From Villigracilis sp024434165 (GTDB taxonomy: Bacteria; Chloroflexota; Anaerolineae; Anaerolineales; Villigracilaceae), in the NCBI GenBank assembly GCA_030263665.1, contig SZPK01000009.1, positions 1 through 64,000 on the forward strand: DNA of 64,000 nucleotides, in the 5' to 3' direction. This document shows, one piece after another, positions 42,081-51,757 of the stretch. Numbering within the stretch: position 1 is the first letter of the stretch; each line of letters begins with the position of its first letter. Made by a program: the position numbers and the translations under genes. The notes below the pieces were generated by a model. That model saw only the letters and a list, made by a program, of their open reading frames with translations. It did no database searches and was not told the DNA's origin.

Positions 42081-45000
42081 ATGACGACCATCTACGAATC
42101 CGAGATTGAACAAATTGCTCTTGACCTTCTCCACGACGAGAACGGGTACGATATTCGCTTCGGACCTGATCTCGCCGAAGGCGCGGGCAAAGAACGCGAC
42201 TATAACGAAGTCGTCCTGTCTGCGCGTTTGCGTTCTGCTATTGATCGCATTAATCCCAATATCCCCGCTGGCGCAAGAGATGACGCCTTCAAGAAGGTCA
42301 TGCGCTCGGCGGCATTGACGGTTATTGACAACAACGAAGCCTTTCACCGACTGCTGGTGGATGGTGTGGATGTGAAATTCAGCGTCGGCGATGGCAAGAC
42401 CCGCACCGATAAGGCTTGGCTGGTTGATTTTGCCAATCCCGAAAATAACGAATTTCTCGCGGTCAATCAATTCACGGTCATTGAGAATAACACCAACAAA
42501 CGTCCCGATATTGTCATCTTCATCAATGGCTTGCCTTTGGTGGTCATCGAATTGAAGAATGCCATCGATGAAAATGCGGATGTGAGCGCGGCGTTCCGCC
42601 AATTGCAGACCTATCAGCACGTCATCCCATCCCTGTTTACCTATAACGCCTTCCTCGTCATTAGCGATGGTTGGTTTGCCAAGGTCGGCACCATCTCCAG
42701 CGATTATCCGCGCTTTATGGAATGGAAGACAGCAGACGGCAAAACGATTGTCGATTCAAAGACCCAGCCCGAACTCGAACCGATGATCAAAGGTCTGTTC
42801 AACAAAAAGACCCTGCTGGATGTCATCCGTCATTTCATCGTCTTTGAAAAGACCAGAGAGAAAACCGTCAAGAAGATCGCCGCCTATCACCAGTATTATG
42901 CGGTCAATAAGGCGATTCTTTCTACATTCCGCGCTGCTGGGAGCAATGATAAATCTGTGCGTGAAGACCCCGCCGAATATGGCTTGCCCAGCGTCGAAGA
43001 ACAACCCATCGGCGATAAACGCGCGGGCGTCATCTGGCACACGCAAGGCAGCGGCAAGAGCCTTTCGATGGTCTTTTATACAGGCAAACTGGTACTGGCA
43101 GAGGCAATGAATAATCCCACCATCATGGTGCTCACCGACCGCAACGACCTCGACCAGCAACTCTTCGAGACCTTCAGCAATTGCCAAAGCTTGCTCCGTC
43201 AATCGCCCGTCCAAGCCGCCAACCGTGATGAGCTGAAGAAACTGCTGGCTGTGGCATCGGGTGGCATTGTCTTTACTACCATTCAAAAATTCCTGCCTGA
43301 TGAAAAGGGCGCGGCGTATCCCCTGCTCACCGACCGCCGCAACGTGGTTGTGATTGCGGATGAAGCCCATCGCAGTCAATATGACTTCATTGATGGCTTC
43401 GCCAAAAACATGCGCGACGCCCTGCCAAATGCTTCTTTCATCGGGTTTACAGGTACACCCATCGAAATGGCAGATCGCGACACCCAGGCAGTCTTCGGCA
43501 ATCACATTGACGTCTACGACATTCAACAAGCCGTGGAAGATGGAGCGACGGTTCGCATCTACTACGAAAGCCGTCTCGCCAAAATTGAGCTTTCCCCTGC
43601 CGATCAGAAGATTCTCGATGAACGCGTCGAAGAAGTCACCGAAGACGACGAACTGACCGAACGTCAACGCCGCTTCGCCAAATGGACAAGTGTTGAGTCA
43701 GTCGTTGGCAGTAAACAACGCATCAAACAAGTTGCTACTGATCTGGTGACACACTTTGGGCAACGTCTCTCCGCCGCCGATGGCAAAGGCATGATTGTCT
43801 GCATGTCCCGCCGTATTTGCGTGGAGATGTATAAAGAGATCGTCGCACTCCGCCCCGAATGGCATAACACCGATGATGATAAAGGCGCAATCAAAGTCAT
43901 TATGACAGGCTCCGCCAGCGATCCGCTCGACTGGCAGGAACACATCCGCACCAAGGGACGCCGCAAGTCCATCGGTGACCGATTGAAAGACCCCAAAGAT
44001 CCGCTTAAACTCATCATCGTCCGTGATATGTTCCTGACGGGCTTCGATGCGCCTGCCCTTCATACCATGTACATTGACAAGCCCATGCAGGGACATACCC
44101 TCATGCAAGCCATTGCCCGCGTCAACCGTGTCTTCGGCGATAAAGAAGGCGGCTTGATCGTCGATTACATCGGCATTGCCCAAGATTTGAAAAATGCACT
44201 GGCTGTCTACGCCGCCCGCAAAGGTCGCGGCGATATCAAGCACGACCAGGAAGAAGCCGTCGCAAAAATGCTTGAGATTTACGAAGTCACTGCCAATATG
44301 TTTGGCAAGTTTGACTATCGAAAATACTTCACCCTGCAACCGAAAGACAAACTATCCTTCATTCTGGACGCGGCGAACCACATTGCAGAACTCACGGAAG
44401 AAAAAGAAGGTCAGACTGTACACAATGGCAAGGAACGCTTCAAGAGCAATGTCATTCTCTTACAAAAAGCCTTTGCCTTGTCTGTACCCAATCCCAAAGC
44501 CTTTGAAATCCGCGATGACCTTGCCTTCTTCCAAGCCATCAAAGCCCGCTTCAACAAGTTTGACGACCAGACCAAGACCCGCACCAACGAAGAGATCGAA
44601 ACCGCCATTCGGCAGATCATCAACGACGCCATCATTTCCAGTGAAGTGATCGATGTCTTCGACGCAGCAGGCATTCGCAAGCCTGATATATCCATTCTCT
44701 CGAATGAATTCCTCGATGAAATCCTGCACATGGAACGTAAGAACCTTGCGCTGGAATTGCTCAAACGCCTGCTCAATGACGAAATCAAAAGTCGCAGTCA
44801 ATTCAATTTGGTACAAGGCAAGAAGTTTTCAGACATGCTCGCCGAAGCCGTCAAGCGTTATCAGAACGGCTTGATTACCTCCGCGCAAATCATCGAAGAA
44901 CTCATCCAACTTGCCAAAGACATCCGCGAAGCCGACAAACGCGGTGAACAAATGAATCTCCGCGTGGATGAACTCGCCTTTTATGACGCACTTGCAGATA

Positions 45001-45266
45001 ATCCCACTGCCGAAACTATCCTTGGTGACGTCACACTAAAACAAATTGCGCATGAGTTGGTAGAAAGTGTAAGGAATAACACTTCTATTGACTGGCAATT
45101 GAAAGAAAGTGTCCAAGCCAAACTGCGTGTGATGGTCAAACGTATTCTGCGGAAATACAAATATCCGCCAGATGATCCCACTACGGGTGAATATACAGTG
45201 TCCGTTACGAAAGTATTAGATCAAGCCGAGTTATTGGCAGATTTCTGGACGAAAGAAGGAAAGTGA
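42081..45266 (+). CDS. hsdR: Type I restriction endonuclease subunit HsdR
   Basis: 1061 residues from the ATG at 42081. The N-terminal nuclease domain has the PD-ExK pattern (Asp143, Glu157-x-Lys159: R-P-D-I-V, V-I-E-L-K-N) preceded by Y-N-E-V-V-L. The SF2 helicase motor follows with Walker A T-Q-G-S-G-K-S (~321) and D-E-A-H (~427). The C-terminal helical region (from ~680) binds the methyltransferase core. It translocates DNA and cuts at a distance from unmethylated sites. An in-frame TTG is 18 bp upstream. Last gene of the hsdM-hsdS-HEPN-hsdR operon. Confidence 0.95.
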   Translation: MTTIYESEIEQIALDLLHDENGYDIRFGPDLAEGAGKERDYNEVVLSARLRSAIDRINPNIPAGARDDAFKKVMRSAALTVIDNNEAFHRLLVDGVDVKFSVGDGKTRTDKAWLVDFANPENNEFLAVNQFTVIENNTNKRPDIVIFINGLPLVVIELKNAIDENADVSAAFRQLQTYQHVIPSLFTYNAFLVISDGWFAKVGTISSDYPRFMEWKTADGKTIVDSKTQPELEPMIKGLFNKKTLLDVIRHFIVFEKTREKTVKKIAAYHQYYAVNKAILSTFRAAGSNDKSVREDPAEYGLPSVEEQPIGDKRAGVIWHTQGSGKSLSMVFYTGKLVLAEAMNNPTIMVLTDRNDLDQQLFETFSNCQSLLRQSPVQAANRDELKKLLAVASGGIVFTTIQKFLPDEKGAAYPLLTDRRNVVVIADEAHRSQYDFIDGFAKNMRDALPNASFIGFTGTPIEMADRDTQAVFGNHIDVYDIQQAVEDGATVRIYYESRLAKIELSPADQKILDERVEEVTEDDELTERQRRFAKWTSVESVVGSKQRIKQVATDLVTHFGQRLSAADGKGMIVCMSRRICVEMYKEIVALRPEWHNTDDDKGAIKVIMTGSASDPLDWQEHIRTKGRRKSIGDRLKDPKDPLKLIIVRDMFLTGFDAPALHTMYIDKPMQGHTLMQAIARVNRVFGDKEGGLIVDYIGIAQDLKNALAVYAARKGRGDIKHDQEEAVAKMLEIYEVTANMFGKFDYRKYFTLQPKDKLSFILDAANHIAELTEEKEGQTVHNGKERFKSNVILLQKAFALSVPNPKAFEIRDDLAFFQAIKARFNKFDDQTKTRTNEEIETAIRQIINDAIISSEVIDVFDAAGIRKPDISILSNEFLDEILHMERKNLALELLKRLLNDEIKSRSQFNLVQGKKFSDMLAEAVKRYQNGLITSAQIIEELIQLAKDIREADKRGEQMNLRVDELAFYDALADNPTAETILGDVTLKQIAHELVESVRNNTSIDWQLKESVQAKLRVMVKRILRKYKYPPDDPTTGEYTVSVTKVLDQAELLADFWTKEGK

Positions 45267-45344
45267 TTGAATTTGTATTTAACCATTGCACAATAGGCAA
45301 TAGATATTCTTTGATATACAGTGTGTTTGTAAAGTGAGGTTTTT

Positions 45345-46604
45345 ATGATCACTGAAAAGAAGAAGAAAGACCTAAAGAAAAAAACAGTAAACGTAGTCCT
45401 GCAACGATATAAGAATAAGTTGGAATTGTGCAGTCAAGATTTGTCTGAAATGCTATCTCTGCTTGTTTACCGCGATGTTGTGGCTAAAGAAGTCGAAAGA
45501 TTATCTGAAGCTGAAGTGAAAGAGGTTGATTTTCTCATAGAATTAGATAAACAGCTTAAAGACCTGCTTGCAATTACTCCAATTGAAAAGCTTGTTCAGT
45601 GGAAAACAACTTTTCGACCAAAAGAGAATTCCTGGTGGTGGAATTTCAACTTAGAGGAAGAGTCTAAAACAGGGAAAAATATATTCTGGGGTCTAGTATC
45701 AGGATTACTTTTTCTTATGACAACTACAATGGCTCTCGAAATTATTAAGCGCTTTTGGGTGAGCACCCCCGATAGTATTTCAGTTATTGGATCTTTAATT
45801 GTTGTATTTATTACAAGCAGCCCGCTTTCAAAATACAGTCAGGAAATATTTCACTTGATTTTTGGGAGTATCAAAATAATTGGACCTCGATATCGGGCGC
45901 AAACGATCACAGGAGTTGCATTGATATCGTTTCTAATGATATTTTCTGCTCGTATTTGGGGAATGCAAAGTTTAGCACTTTATTACAACAACAAGGGCTT
46001 TGAGGATCTGAGTAGTGGCAATGGAGAGAGCGCCCAACAGGCATTTGAGCGTGCAACATCCCTGAATCCTGACCAAGTTGTCCCATATCAGAATCTTGCT
46101 GATTTTTACCTGAAAGTTGGACTACTAGATAAAGCGGAAATCTGGTATCAAAAAGCGATTGAACAAGATGTTAATTTTTCACCTGCATATAATGGGTTGG
46201 GTCACTTGTATAATGTGCAGGGCGAGTTTGAGAATGCAGAATTAGTCTTGTTAACAGGATTAAACGTAAACACTGACCTTGGTGATGACAATTTGCGATT
46301 GGTAATGAAGTATCAGCTTCTTAGCAATCTTGGTTGGGCATATTTTGGACAGGAAAAAAACGATTATGCAATAAACATATTAAAAGAGGCTATTTTATTA
46401 GAGCAAGAAATAAGGGAAATTGAAGAAAGCAGCAATAGTGAATTTAGAAATGCAATTCCACACTTCTTTCTTGCACACCTCTACGTTCTGAATGGCGAAT
46501 TCGATAAGGCTCAACATGAATGGGAAGAAAGCCTAAGGTATCTTGATGCTAGTAATTGGAAAGAAAAAGAGTGGATAGCAATCACATTAGAAAATCTAAA
46601 GTAG
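45345..46604 (+). CDS. TPR-repeat membrane protein
   Basis: 419 residues. A basic, helical N-terminal region (~1-100) precedes three hydrophobic segments (~119-141, 146-165 and 190-210). The C-terminal half holds at least four TPR-like units (A-Q-Q-A-F-E-R-A-T-S-L-N-P, A-E-I-W-Y-Q-K-A-I-E-Q-D and related), predicted on one face of the membrane. Probably a scaffold. It is followed by a lipoprotein gene 13 bp later on the same strand and faces the CHAT-TPR gene. Confidence 0.78.
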   Translation: MITEKKKKDLKKKTVNVVLQRYKNKLELCSQDLSEMLSLLVYRDVVAKEVERLSEAEVKEVDFLIELDKQLKDLLAITPIEKLVQWKTTFRPKENSWWWNFNLEEESKTGKNIFWGLVSGLLFLMTTTMALEIIKRFWVSTPDSISVIGSLIVVFITSSPLSKYSQEIFHLIFGSIKIIGPRYRAQTITGVALISFLMIFSARIWGMQSLALYYNNKGFEDLSSGNGESAQQAFERATSLNPDQVVPYQNLADFYLKVGLLDKAEIWYQKAIEQDVNFSPAYNGLGHLYNVQGEFENAELVLLTGLNVNTDLGDDNLRLVMKYQLLSNLGWAYFGQEKNDYAINILKEAILLEQEIREIEESSNSEFRNAIPHFFLAHLYVLNGEFDKAQHEWEESLRYLDASNWKEKEWIAITLENLK

Positions 46605-46617
46605 ATTATAAAAGAAC

Positions 46618-47694
46618 ATGAATACTGCAAAGAAGCTAGTTTTCTTATTTATTATCTTGGTTTTATTATCGTCGTGTAATACAGTTGCTCCTAGAGAGCT
46701 TTCCTCAGTCTCTAATAACATAATTCTTCTTTTTCCCGACGAAGCTGCACAAGTGGAACTAAAACGAGATGGATGGGAACAATATGTAAAGGTTAGCTTT
46801 GGAACCATAATTAGCATTACTGATCTTATCAAATCTGATGGTGCTGGTGTAGTTCTATGTCCTGATCTTTCTATACGCCCAATCCCAACTCGTGGACGTG
46901 CGCCTTGTGATGTAAATAAGGGTTGGTTGAAGTACAATAATTATGAATTTGGTTCGCAAAGAGGGTATATTGCACAAGAGATACCATATATTATCTACCC
47001 AAGAAGTTCATCAATACTAACCTTTGAGCCATCCTTATATTGGCATGATACTGGGGCAAGCAGCTATACAGTGTCCATAAGAAAAGACGGAAAATCGATC
47101 TGGGAGAATAAATCTATATCAGGGAACTATTTTCAGTATCCTTTATCTGGACCCGATCTAATCACCGCAGAGGACTACCTATTAATCGTAACTGACAATG
47201 ACACAGGGCGTTCTTCCAACGAGGATCCTGCTAAAGGATTAGGGTTTGAAGTTCCTGAACAAGGTGTATTAAAACTTGTTGAACAAAGACAAAGTGAAAT
47301 TATGAGTCTGGAAGACCTTAGCATTCCAGCGAGAAAATTAACATTGGCAATATATTATGCCAATGTTGACATTTCTCCTAATCGCAGGTTGCTAGGTGAA
47401 TCGTGGGTGCTGCTTGATGAAATAAAAGAATCCCTGAATGAACCCATTGTGTATTATCAATTGGGGAATGTGTATTCATCCCTTTCATTAAATGAAAATG
47501 CTATCACCGCATATGAGAATGCTTACATCCTTGCCAAACAAAGGGAAGAAAAAGAAATTCAGGCTTTATCAAGCTCTCATCTTTGGAGATTGACGGGTTC
47601 CAAGATATATTTAGATGAGTCTGTTTACATTTATGAGCAAATAGGTGATCAGGAAAAGGTGCAGATATTAAAGAATGGTGGATATCTAAAGTAA
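46618..47694 (+). CDS. Lipoprotein with helical repeat C-terminus
   Basis: 358 residues. Lipobox L-L-S-S-C (Cys20). An N-terminal beta-rich segment has F-P-D-E-A and a G-R-A-P-C stretch, and a second beta-rich domain (~130-210) includes S-Y-T-V-S-I-R-K-D-G-K. The C-terminal ~110 residues are helical with TPR-like words (Y-Q-L-G-N-V-Y-S-S-L, A-I-T-A-Y-E-N-A). It is likely co-expressed with the TPR membrane protein and shares a terminator region with the convergent CHAT gene, suggesting a common complex. Function unknown. Confidence 0.78.
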   Translation: MNTAKKLVFLFIILVLLSSCNTVAPRELSSVSNNIILLFPDEAAQVELKRDGWEQYVKVSFGTIISITDLIKSDGAGVVLCPDLSIRPIPTRGRAPCDVNKGWLKYNNYEFGSQRGYIAQEIPYIIYPRSSSILTFEPSLYWHDTGASSYTVSIRKDGKSIWENKSISGNYFQYPLSGPDLITAEDYLLIVTDNDTGRSSNEDPAKGLGFEVPEQGVLKLVEQRQSEIMSLEDLSIPARKLTLAIYYANVDISPNRRLLGESWVLLDEIKESLNEPIVYYQLGNVYSSLSLNENAITAYENAYILAKQREEKEIQALSSSHLWRLTGSKIYLDESVYIYEQIGDQEKVQILKNGGYLK

Positions 47695-47737
47695 ATCAAA
47701 CTTTTTTACCAGTTAAGAAAGATTTGATTTACTTTTT
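47691..47737. terminator. Terminator between the lipoprotein and CHAT genes
   Basis: GTAAATCAAA (47691-47700) pairs with TTTGATTTAC (47723-47732), then T5. The opposite strand also has a short T run, so it may serve both. Confidence 0.7.
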
Positions 47738-47756
47738 AGACAACCGCCTAATATCA

Positions 47757-50700
47757 TCAGATCGTTTTCCTAGATCTGGAAATTAGATATCGCACTCCGG
47801 CAAGCACTATTATTGATAAGATAATTGCAAGGATTGAATATATCAAGATGTTAGTGTCAGCGTTAGTTTCTGTTGGGGTAGTTTCTGCTTTGTTTGTTTC
47901 GCCTGGTTGATTTATTTTTGTTGGCTGTCCACCATCACCGTTTAATACAAAGCCAGCCCAATAATATGGGTTGGGGTATAGTTCTCGCACATCAATCTGT
48001 GCTTGACGTAGTGCCTCGGATTTACTCATGCCACTAAGCCAGTATACATAAAATTTTTCCATTAATAACTTGGTAGCCTGATCATCTACCGACCATAAAC
48101 TTGATATTACGCTTGGTGTGCCAGCAAAAATAAAAGCACGTGTCAAACCTACCAACTCATCTCCTTGACTCAGTTTTCCTAGCTGGGTTTCACAAGCGCT
48201 CAAAACGACAAGATCAGTTTGGTGTAAATTCAAGCCGTAAATTTCATGTGTTTCCAAGATTCCATCATTTTTCCCGTCCGATGCTAGATAAATCGCAGAA
48301 TACAATGGATTGGCGATATTATAGTTTCCATGTGCGGCTAGATGCAACACACCAGATTCGCCAGCGCGGTCGCGCACAATGCTTTCTGTAGCAAACTCAT
48401 TCATGAACGTTTCAGCTTGATATAAATCTGCAATAGTTTGAGCTTCTTTTTCAGCGAATGGCAAAGGTTGAAGATTTGCGCTGCTTACATATGGGTTTCC
48501 AATAATTAGAGGGTTTATATTTACTTTGCCTGTATTTTGTTTAATGTAAGGCCAAGCAGATGTGCTGGGTAGGTAAGTTATTAGGTGATCATCCATCAGG
48601 TAATTAGTGCCATCTGTTATTGCTGAGAAAGGCAGGTAATGTAAAACTCCATGCGGCACAATGATCAGATTTGGAGTCGTAATATTCTCTTTAATTGGTT
48701 CTATCAAGGCTTGATACAATTGATTAGCGCTTTTTGGATAGGCTTCTTCAGTATTACTAAACTCCCGAAAATTATTTACTAATTCATACAAATCTGATTT
48801 TGATGTTGATAGTGTTATTGCCTTAAAAGAGTTTGTTTTCAGAATAAATACAATTGTTTGGGTATCTTGCACCCAAAAGGAAATTAGTGTAGTCTGATTG
48901 CTAAGCAGGTTTTGGACTTCGTCTAATTCAAGTATCTTATTACGTCCAGGAATAAGCATGTTCAATTGCCCACCATGATCTTCTATCGCTTTCAACGCAT
49001 CAGTATATTCATCTTCGGCTAAGGAAAGAGTAGTCGTAAGTTCGTCTACTGTCTCAGGTGAAAAAAGGCGCGCCCATTCTAAGTTTTCGCGTGCAGATTG
49101 CCGAGCAACATAAGCCTCTCTCTCTCTAATCAAAAGTTCTGTGCTTTCATTGTCTGAAAGTTGCACTTTGCCTGTTACAAGCGCATCTAGGAAGGCACGG
49201 GCGCGACCTCGTTCAGACACAAGAAATGCTTTTTCGAAATTCCCTTCCTGCATATAAAGATTCATTGTCCGGTCATATATATCAAAGTATTTTGACATAA
49301 AAGCCGATCGGCTGGAATCGCTACCTGTGTTAGAACGAAGTGTCTCAAGAACTTCTAGAGATTGCTCGTAATAATCAATTGCTTTTTTATTATCCCCCAT
49401 CTCTTGATAAGTTGCTGCAATGTTTGTTAATGTGGTAACAATGTCGGATTGATATCCAAATTTTTGTTGAATTGATAATGCTTGATCGTAAACCGCCAAT
49501 GCGTCAGAGTATTTTTTTTGATACGTATACACTAGTCCAATATTGCTTAGTGTTGCAGCTTCTGTGTCTTTATCTCCTGTAATTCTGGCTGTATCTACTG
49601 CATCATTTAGATATACTAAAGCCTCACTCGTATTGCCTTGTCCCAAAAAAATAGAGCCAATTCCATTTAGTGCTTCACCAATATGCGCCTGATCGCCGAT
49701 ATCTTGATAAACATCCAATGCTTGCTTGTAAAACTCTAGTGCTTTGATAGTGTCTCCTTGCTGATTATATAAAAGACCAGTATTTAGCAAGACAGCACCC
49801 ATACTTGTTGGAGCATCATCTTTTTGTAAAGTCTTCAATGCTTGTTGATAATAATCTAAAGCTTCATCATACTGCCCCTGCGCGTGATAAACTACACCCA
49901 TTCCATTTAACGCATCACCTTCAATAATTGGGTCTCCAATCTCTTTCGCAATTTCAAAGGCTTGCTGATGAAAATCCAATGCCTTGGCATATTGGCCCAT
50001 CGAACGGTAAACCCCACCTATATTGTTAAGTTCAGTGCCAATGCCAGCGCGGTCATTTCCAGAAGTTAAAAGCGCAAGAGATCTCTGATGGTATTGTAGT
50101 GCTTCCTCAATATCACCTTTTATGTTTAGGATTGCGGCGATACGGTTTAGAACGTAGCTTTCGCCAGACTGATCGGCTATTTCTTGCATAATTGGAAGTG
50201 ACATCTGGAAATACTTAAATGCGTCATCATACTGTCTTCGTTCGTAATAATAATTTCCGATAATATATAGCAGTTCCGCCTCTCGAGGGCGGTTACCTGT
50301 TTCTTGGTTGATCTTAAGTGCCTGTTGAAGATACTCGATCGATTCAGGGTATAGTGCTTGTTGTTTATAAATTTCGCTGATTAGCCCCAACGTATTTTGT
50401 TCTGCCAAACGATTTCCGACTTCTTTATGTATCTTTAATGCTGCTTGAAGATGCTCTAACGCTTTGTCGTACTCGCCTAGCTCGTAATATAAAGCACCAA
50501 TGCTATTCTCAGTATTTCCTTCTCGCTCTCTGTTGCCTAATGCTTGATGTATTGCCAATGCCTGATTTAACTTCTCTAGCGCCTCGGAGTACCTTTTCAT
50601 CCGAATTAAAACCACGCTAATATTATCGAGCGTCCTGCCTTCACCTGCTCGATCATTTATCTCGCGGCGGATAGATAACGCCTGCTCATATACTTCTAAT

Positions 50701-51344
50701 GCCTCCTCTTTGTATCCTTGTTCATCGTATATTTCGCCAGTGGCGTTTAAGATTGTTGCTTCACCAAATTTGTCGTTTAACTCGCGCGCCAAAATTAAAG
50801 CCTGTTGATAGAAAGTTAAAGCCGTTTCTTCATTTTTTTGATCTTTATAAACAGATCCTAAATTGAAGAGCATCATTGCTTCGCCAGTCTTGTCCCCGAG
50901 TTCACGAGCAATTGCCAATGCCTCTTCATAGCTTTGTATAGCATCTTCATACTTGCCTTGACTGTTATAAATCGCTCCTATACGGTTTAGTGTTATTCCT
51001 TCAAACCATCGCTCTCCACCTTTTTGGAATGCGTCAAGTGCGACCTTATAAGCATCTAAAGCAGAATCCCGATCTTTTGATAGCATCCCCAAAGCCAAGG
51101 CGCATTTCCCAAGATCAATTTGGGAAGTAAAGACTGCATTTTCTCTTGCTACAAATCCAGATTGTAATAGAGGTAATGCCTCAGCGTCTCTTCCTTGATT
51201 AAAAAGATTTACTCCTTCAAGGCATTGAGTAACAGGATCCGCTTGATATAAGGGGGCAGATGCAACTGGAGTGGTAAAAATGTTCAAAAAGAATACGGCA
51301 ATTAGAATGCCCAGCCCAAATTGTTCATTTTTATTTTTTTTCAT
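47757..51344 (-). CDS. CHAT-domain TPR protein (caspase-like protease, secreted or membrane-anchored)
   Basis: 1195 residues. An N-terminal signal-like helix is followed by about 15 TPR units of ~40 residues (G-x-x-Y-x-x-Q-G-x-Y-x-x-A-L-x-x-Y-x-Q-A-L). The C-terminal CHAT domain (~870-1140) holds the catalytic pair His1005 (H-L-A-A-H-G) and Cys1051 (S-A-C-E-T) with the S-S-L-W motif. A final TM helix (~1165-1185) anchors it. CHAT proteins are caspase-fold peptidases, here combined with the TPR scaffold used in TPR-CHAT (Csx29-like) effectors. The signal and TM imply that the CHAT and TPR parts lie outside the cytoplasm. Confidence 0.93.
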   Translation of the reverse strand: MKKNKNEQFGLGILIAVFFLNIFTTPVASAPLYQADPVTQCLEGVNLFNQGRDAEALPLLQSGFVARENAVFTSQIDLGKCALALGMLSKDRDSALDAYKVALDAFQKGGERWFEGITLNRIGAIYNSQGKYEDAIQSYEEALAIARELGDKTGEAMMLFNLGSVYKDQKNEETALTFYQQALILARELNDKFGEATILNATGEIYDEQGYKEEALEVYEQALSIRREINDRAGEGRTLDNISVVLIRMKRYSEALEKLNQALAIHQALGNREREGNTENSIGALYYELGEYDKALEHLQAALKIHKEVGNRLAEQNTLGLISEIYKQQALYPESIEYLQQALKINQETGNRPREAELLYIIGNYYYERRQYDDAFKYFQMSLPIMQEIADQSGESYVLNRIAAILNIKGDIEEALQYHQRSLALLTSGNDRAGIGTELNNIGGVYRSMGQYAKALDFHQQAFEIAKEIGDPIIEGDALNGMGVVYHAQGQYDEALDYYQQALKTLQKDDAPTSMGAVLLNTGLLYNQQGDTIKALEFYKQALDVYQDIGDQAHIGEALNGIGSIFLGQGNTSEALVYLNDAVDTARITGDKDTEAATLSNIGLVYTYQKKYSDALAVYDQALSIQQKFGYQSDIVTTLTNIAATYQEMGDNKKAIDYYEQSLEVLETLRSNTGSDSSRSAFMSKYFDIYDRTMNLYMQEGNFEKAFLVSERGRARAFLDALVTGKVQLSDNESTELLIREREAYVARQSARENLEWARLFSPETVDELTTTLSLAEDEYTDALKAIEDHGGQLNMLIPGRNKILELDEVQNLLSNQTTLISFWVQDTQTIVFILKTNSFKAITLSTSKSDLYELVNNFREFSNTEEAYPKSANQLYQALIEPIKENITTPNLIIVPHGVLHYLPFSAITDGTNYLMDDHLITYLPSTSAWPYIKQNTGKVNINPLIIGNPYVSSANLQPLPFAEKEAQTIADLYQAETFMNEFATESIVRDRAGESGVLHLAAHGNYNIANPLYSAIYLASDGKNDGILETHEIYGLNLHQTDLVVLSACETQLGKLSQGDELVGLTRAFIFAGTPSVISSLWSVDDQATKLLMEKFYVYWLSGMSKSEALRQAQIDVRELYPNPYYWAGFVLNGDGGQPTKINQPGETNKAETTPTETNADTNILIYSILAIILSIIVLAGVRYLISRSRKTI

Positions 51345-51757
51345 ATTGCTAATCCTCTAAAAATCTCTTCCCCTTGGAAGGTTTAGAAAAGAATGTTGAC
51401 TGGTAAATAACGCCAATCATACGATGCGGGGTCCAATTTTTTATGAAAAGACTTTTTGTATAATTATACGACATGATTTTTGGGAGATAGAAGGCTGAAA
51501 GCTACCGGTTTTTTGGGAGGATTTCACTTTATACCGTCGCACAAGAGCAGTTGAATACCCCATATTAATGTCTTGCATGATTTCTAAATCGGGAATTATC
51601 TAGCAATAAAAATCTTGAATTTTGTGAAATAATCAAAATTTTATAACCAATGATGTCATCGTGTCATACTTATGCTCAATGACATTTTTTCCGAAACTAG
51701 CAGAAATGAATACAACCAGATCGTGTGTATATTTACATCTCAGAATAAAATGATTTG
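51345..51757. other. AT-rich intergenic region (413 bp)
   Basis: No gene. Contains the upstream region of the CHAT gene with a GTATAATTATAC palindrome (51458-51469) and marks a change in base composition between the accessory region and the GH130/GT genes. A candidate right edge of the island, but with no clear attachment site. Confidence 0.5.

Noticed and set aside
47757..51344. TPR-CHAT gene as part of a type III-E CRISPR (gRAMP/Csx29) system.
   Set aside because: No Cas7-11, no repeats nearby, and the protein has a signal-like N-terminus and C-terminal TM helix, unlike Csx29.
20394..51432. An 11-bp direct repeat CGATGCGGGGT at 20394-20404 (5' end of tRNA-fMet) and 51422-51432 near the right edge of the accessory region, as possible attachment sites.
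   Set aside because: It covers the 5' rather than the 3' part of the tRNA, while the integrase lies on the 3' side. An 11-bp match is not rare enough in 64 kb, given the many words that could match by chance.
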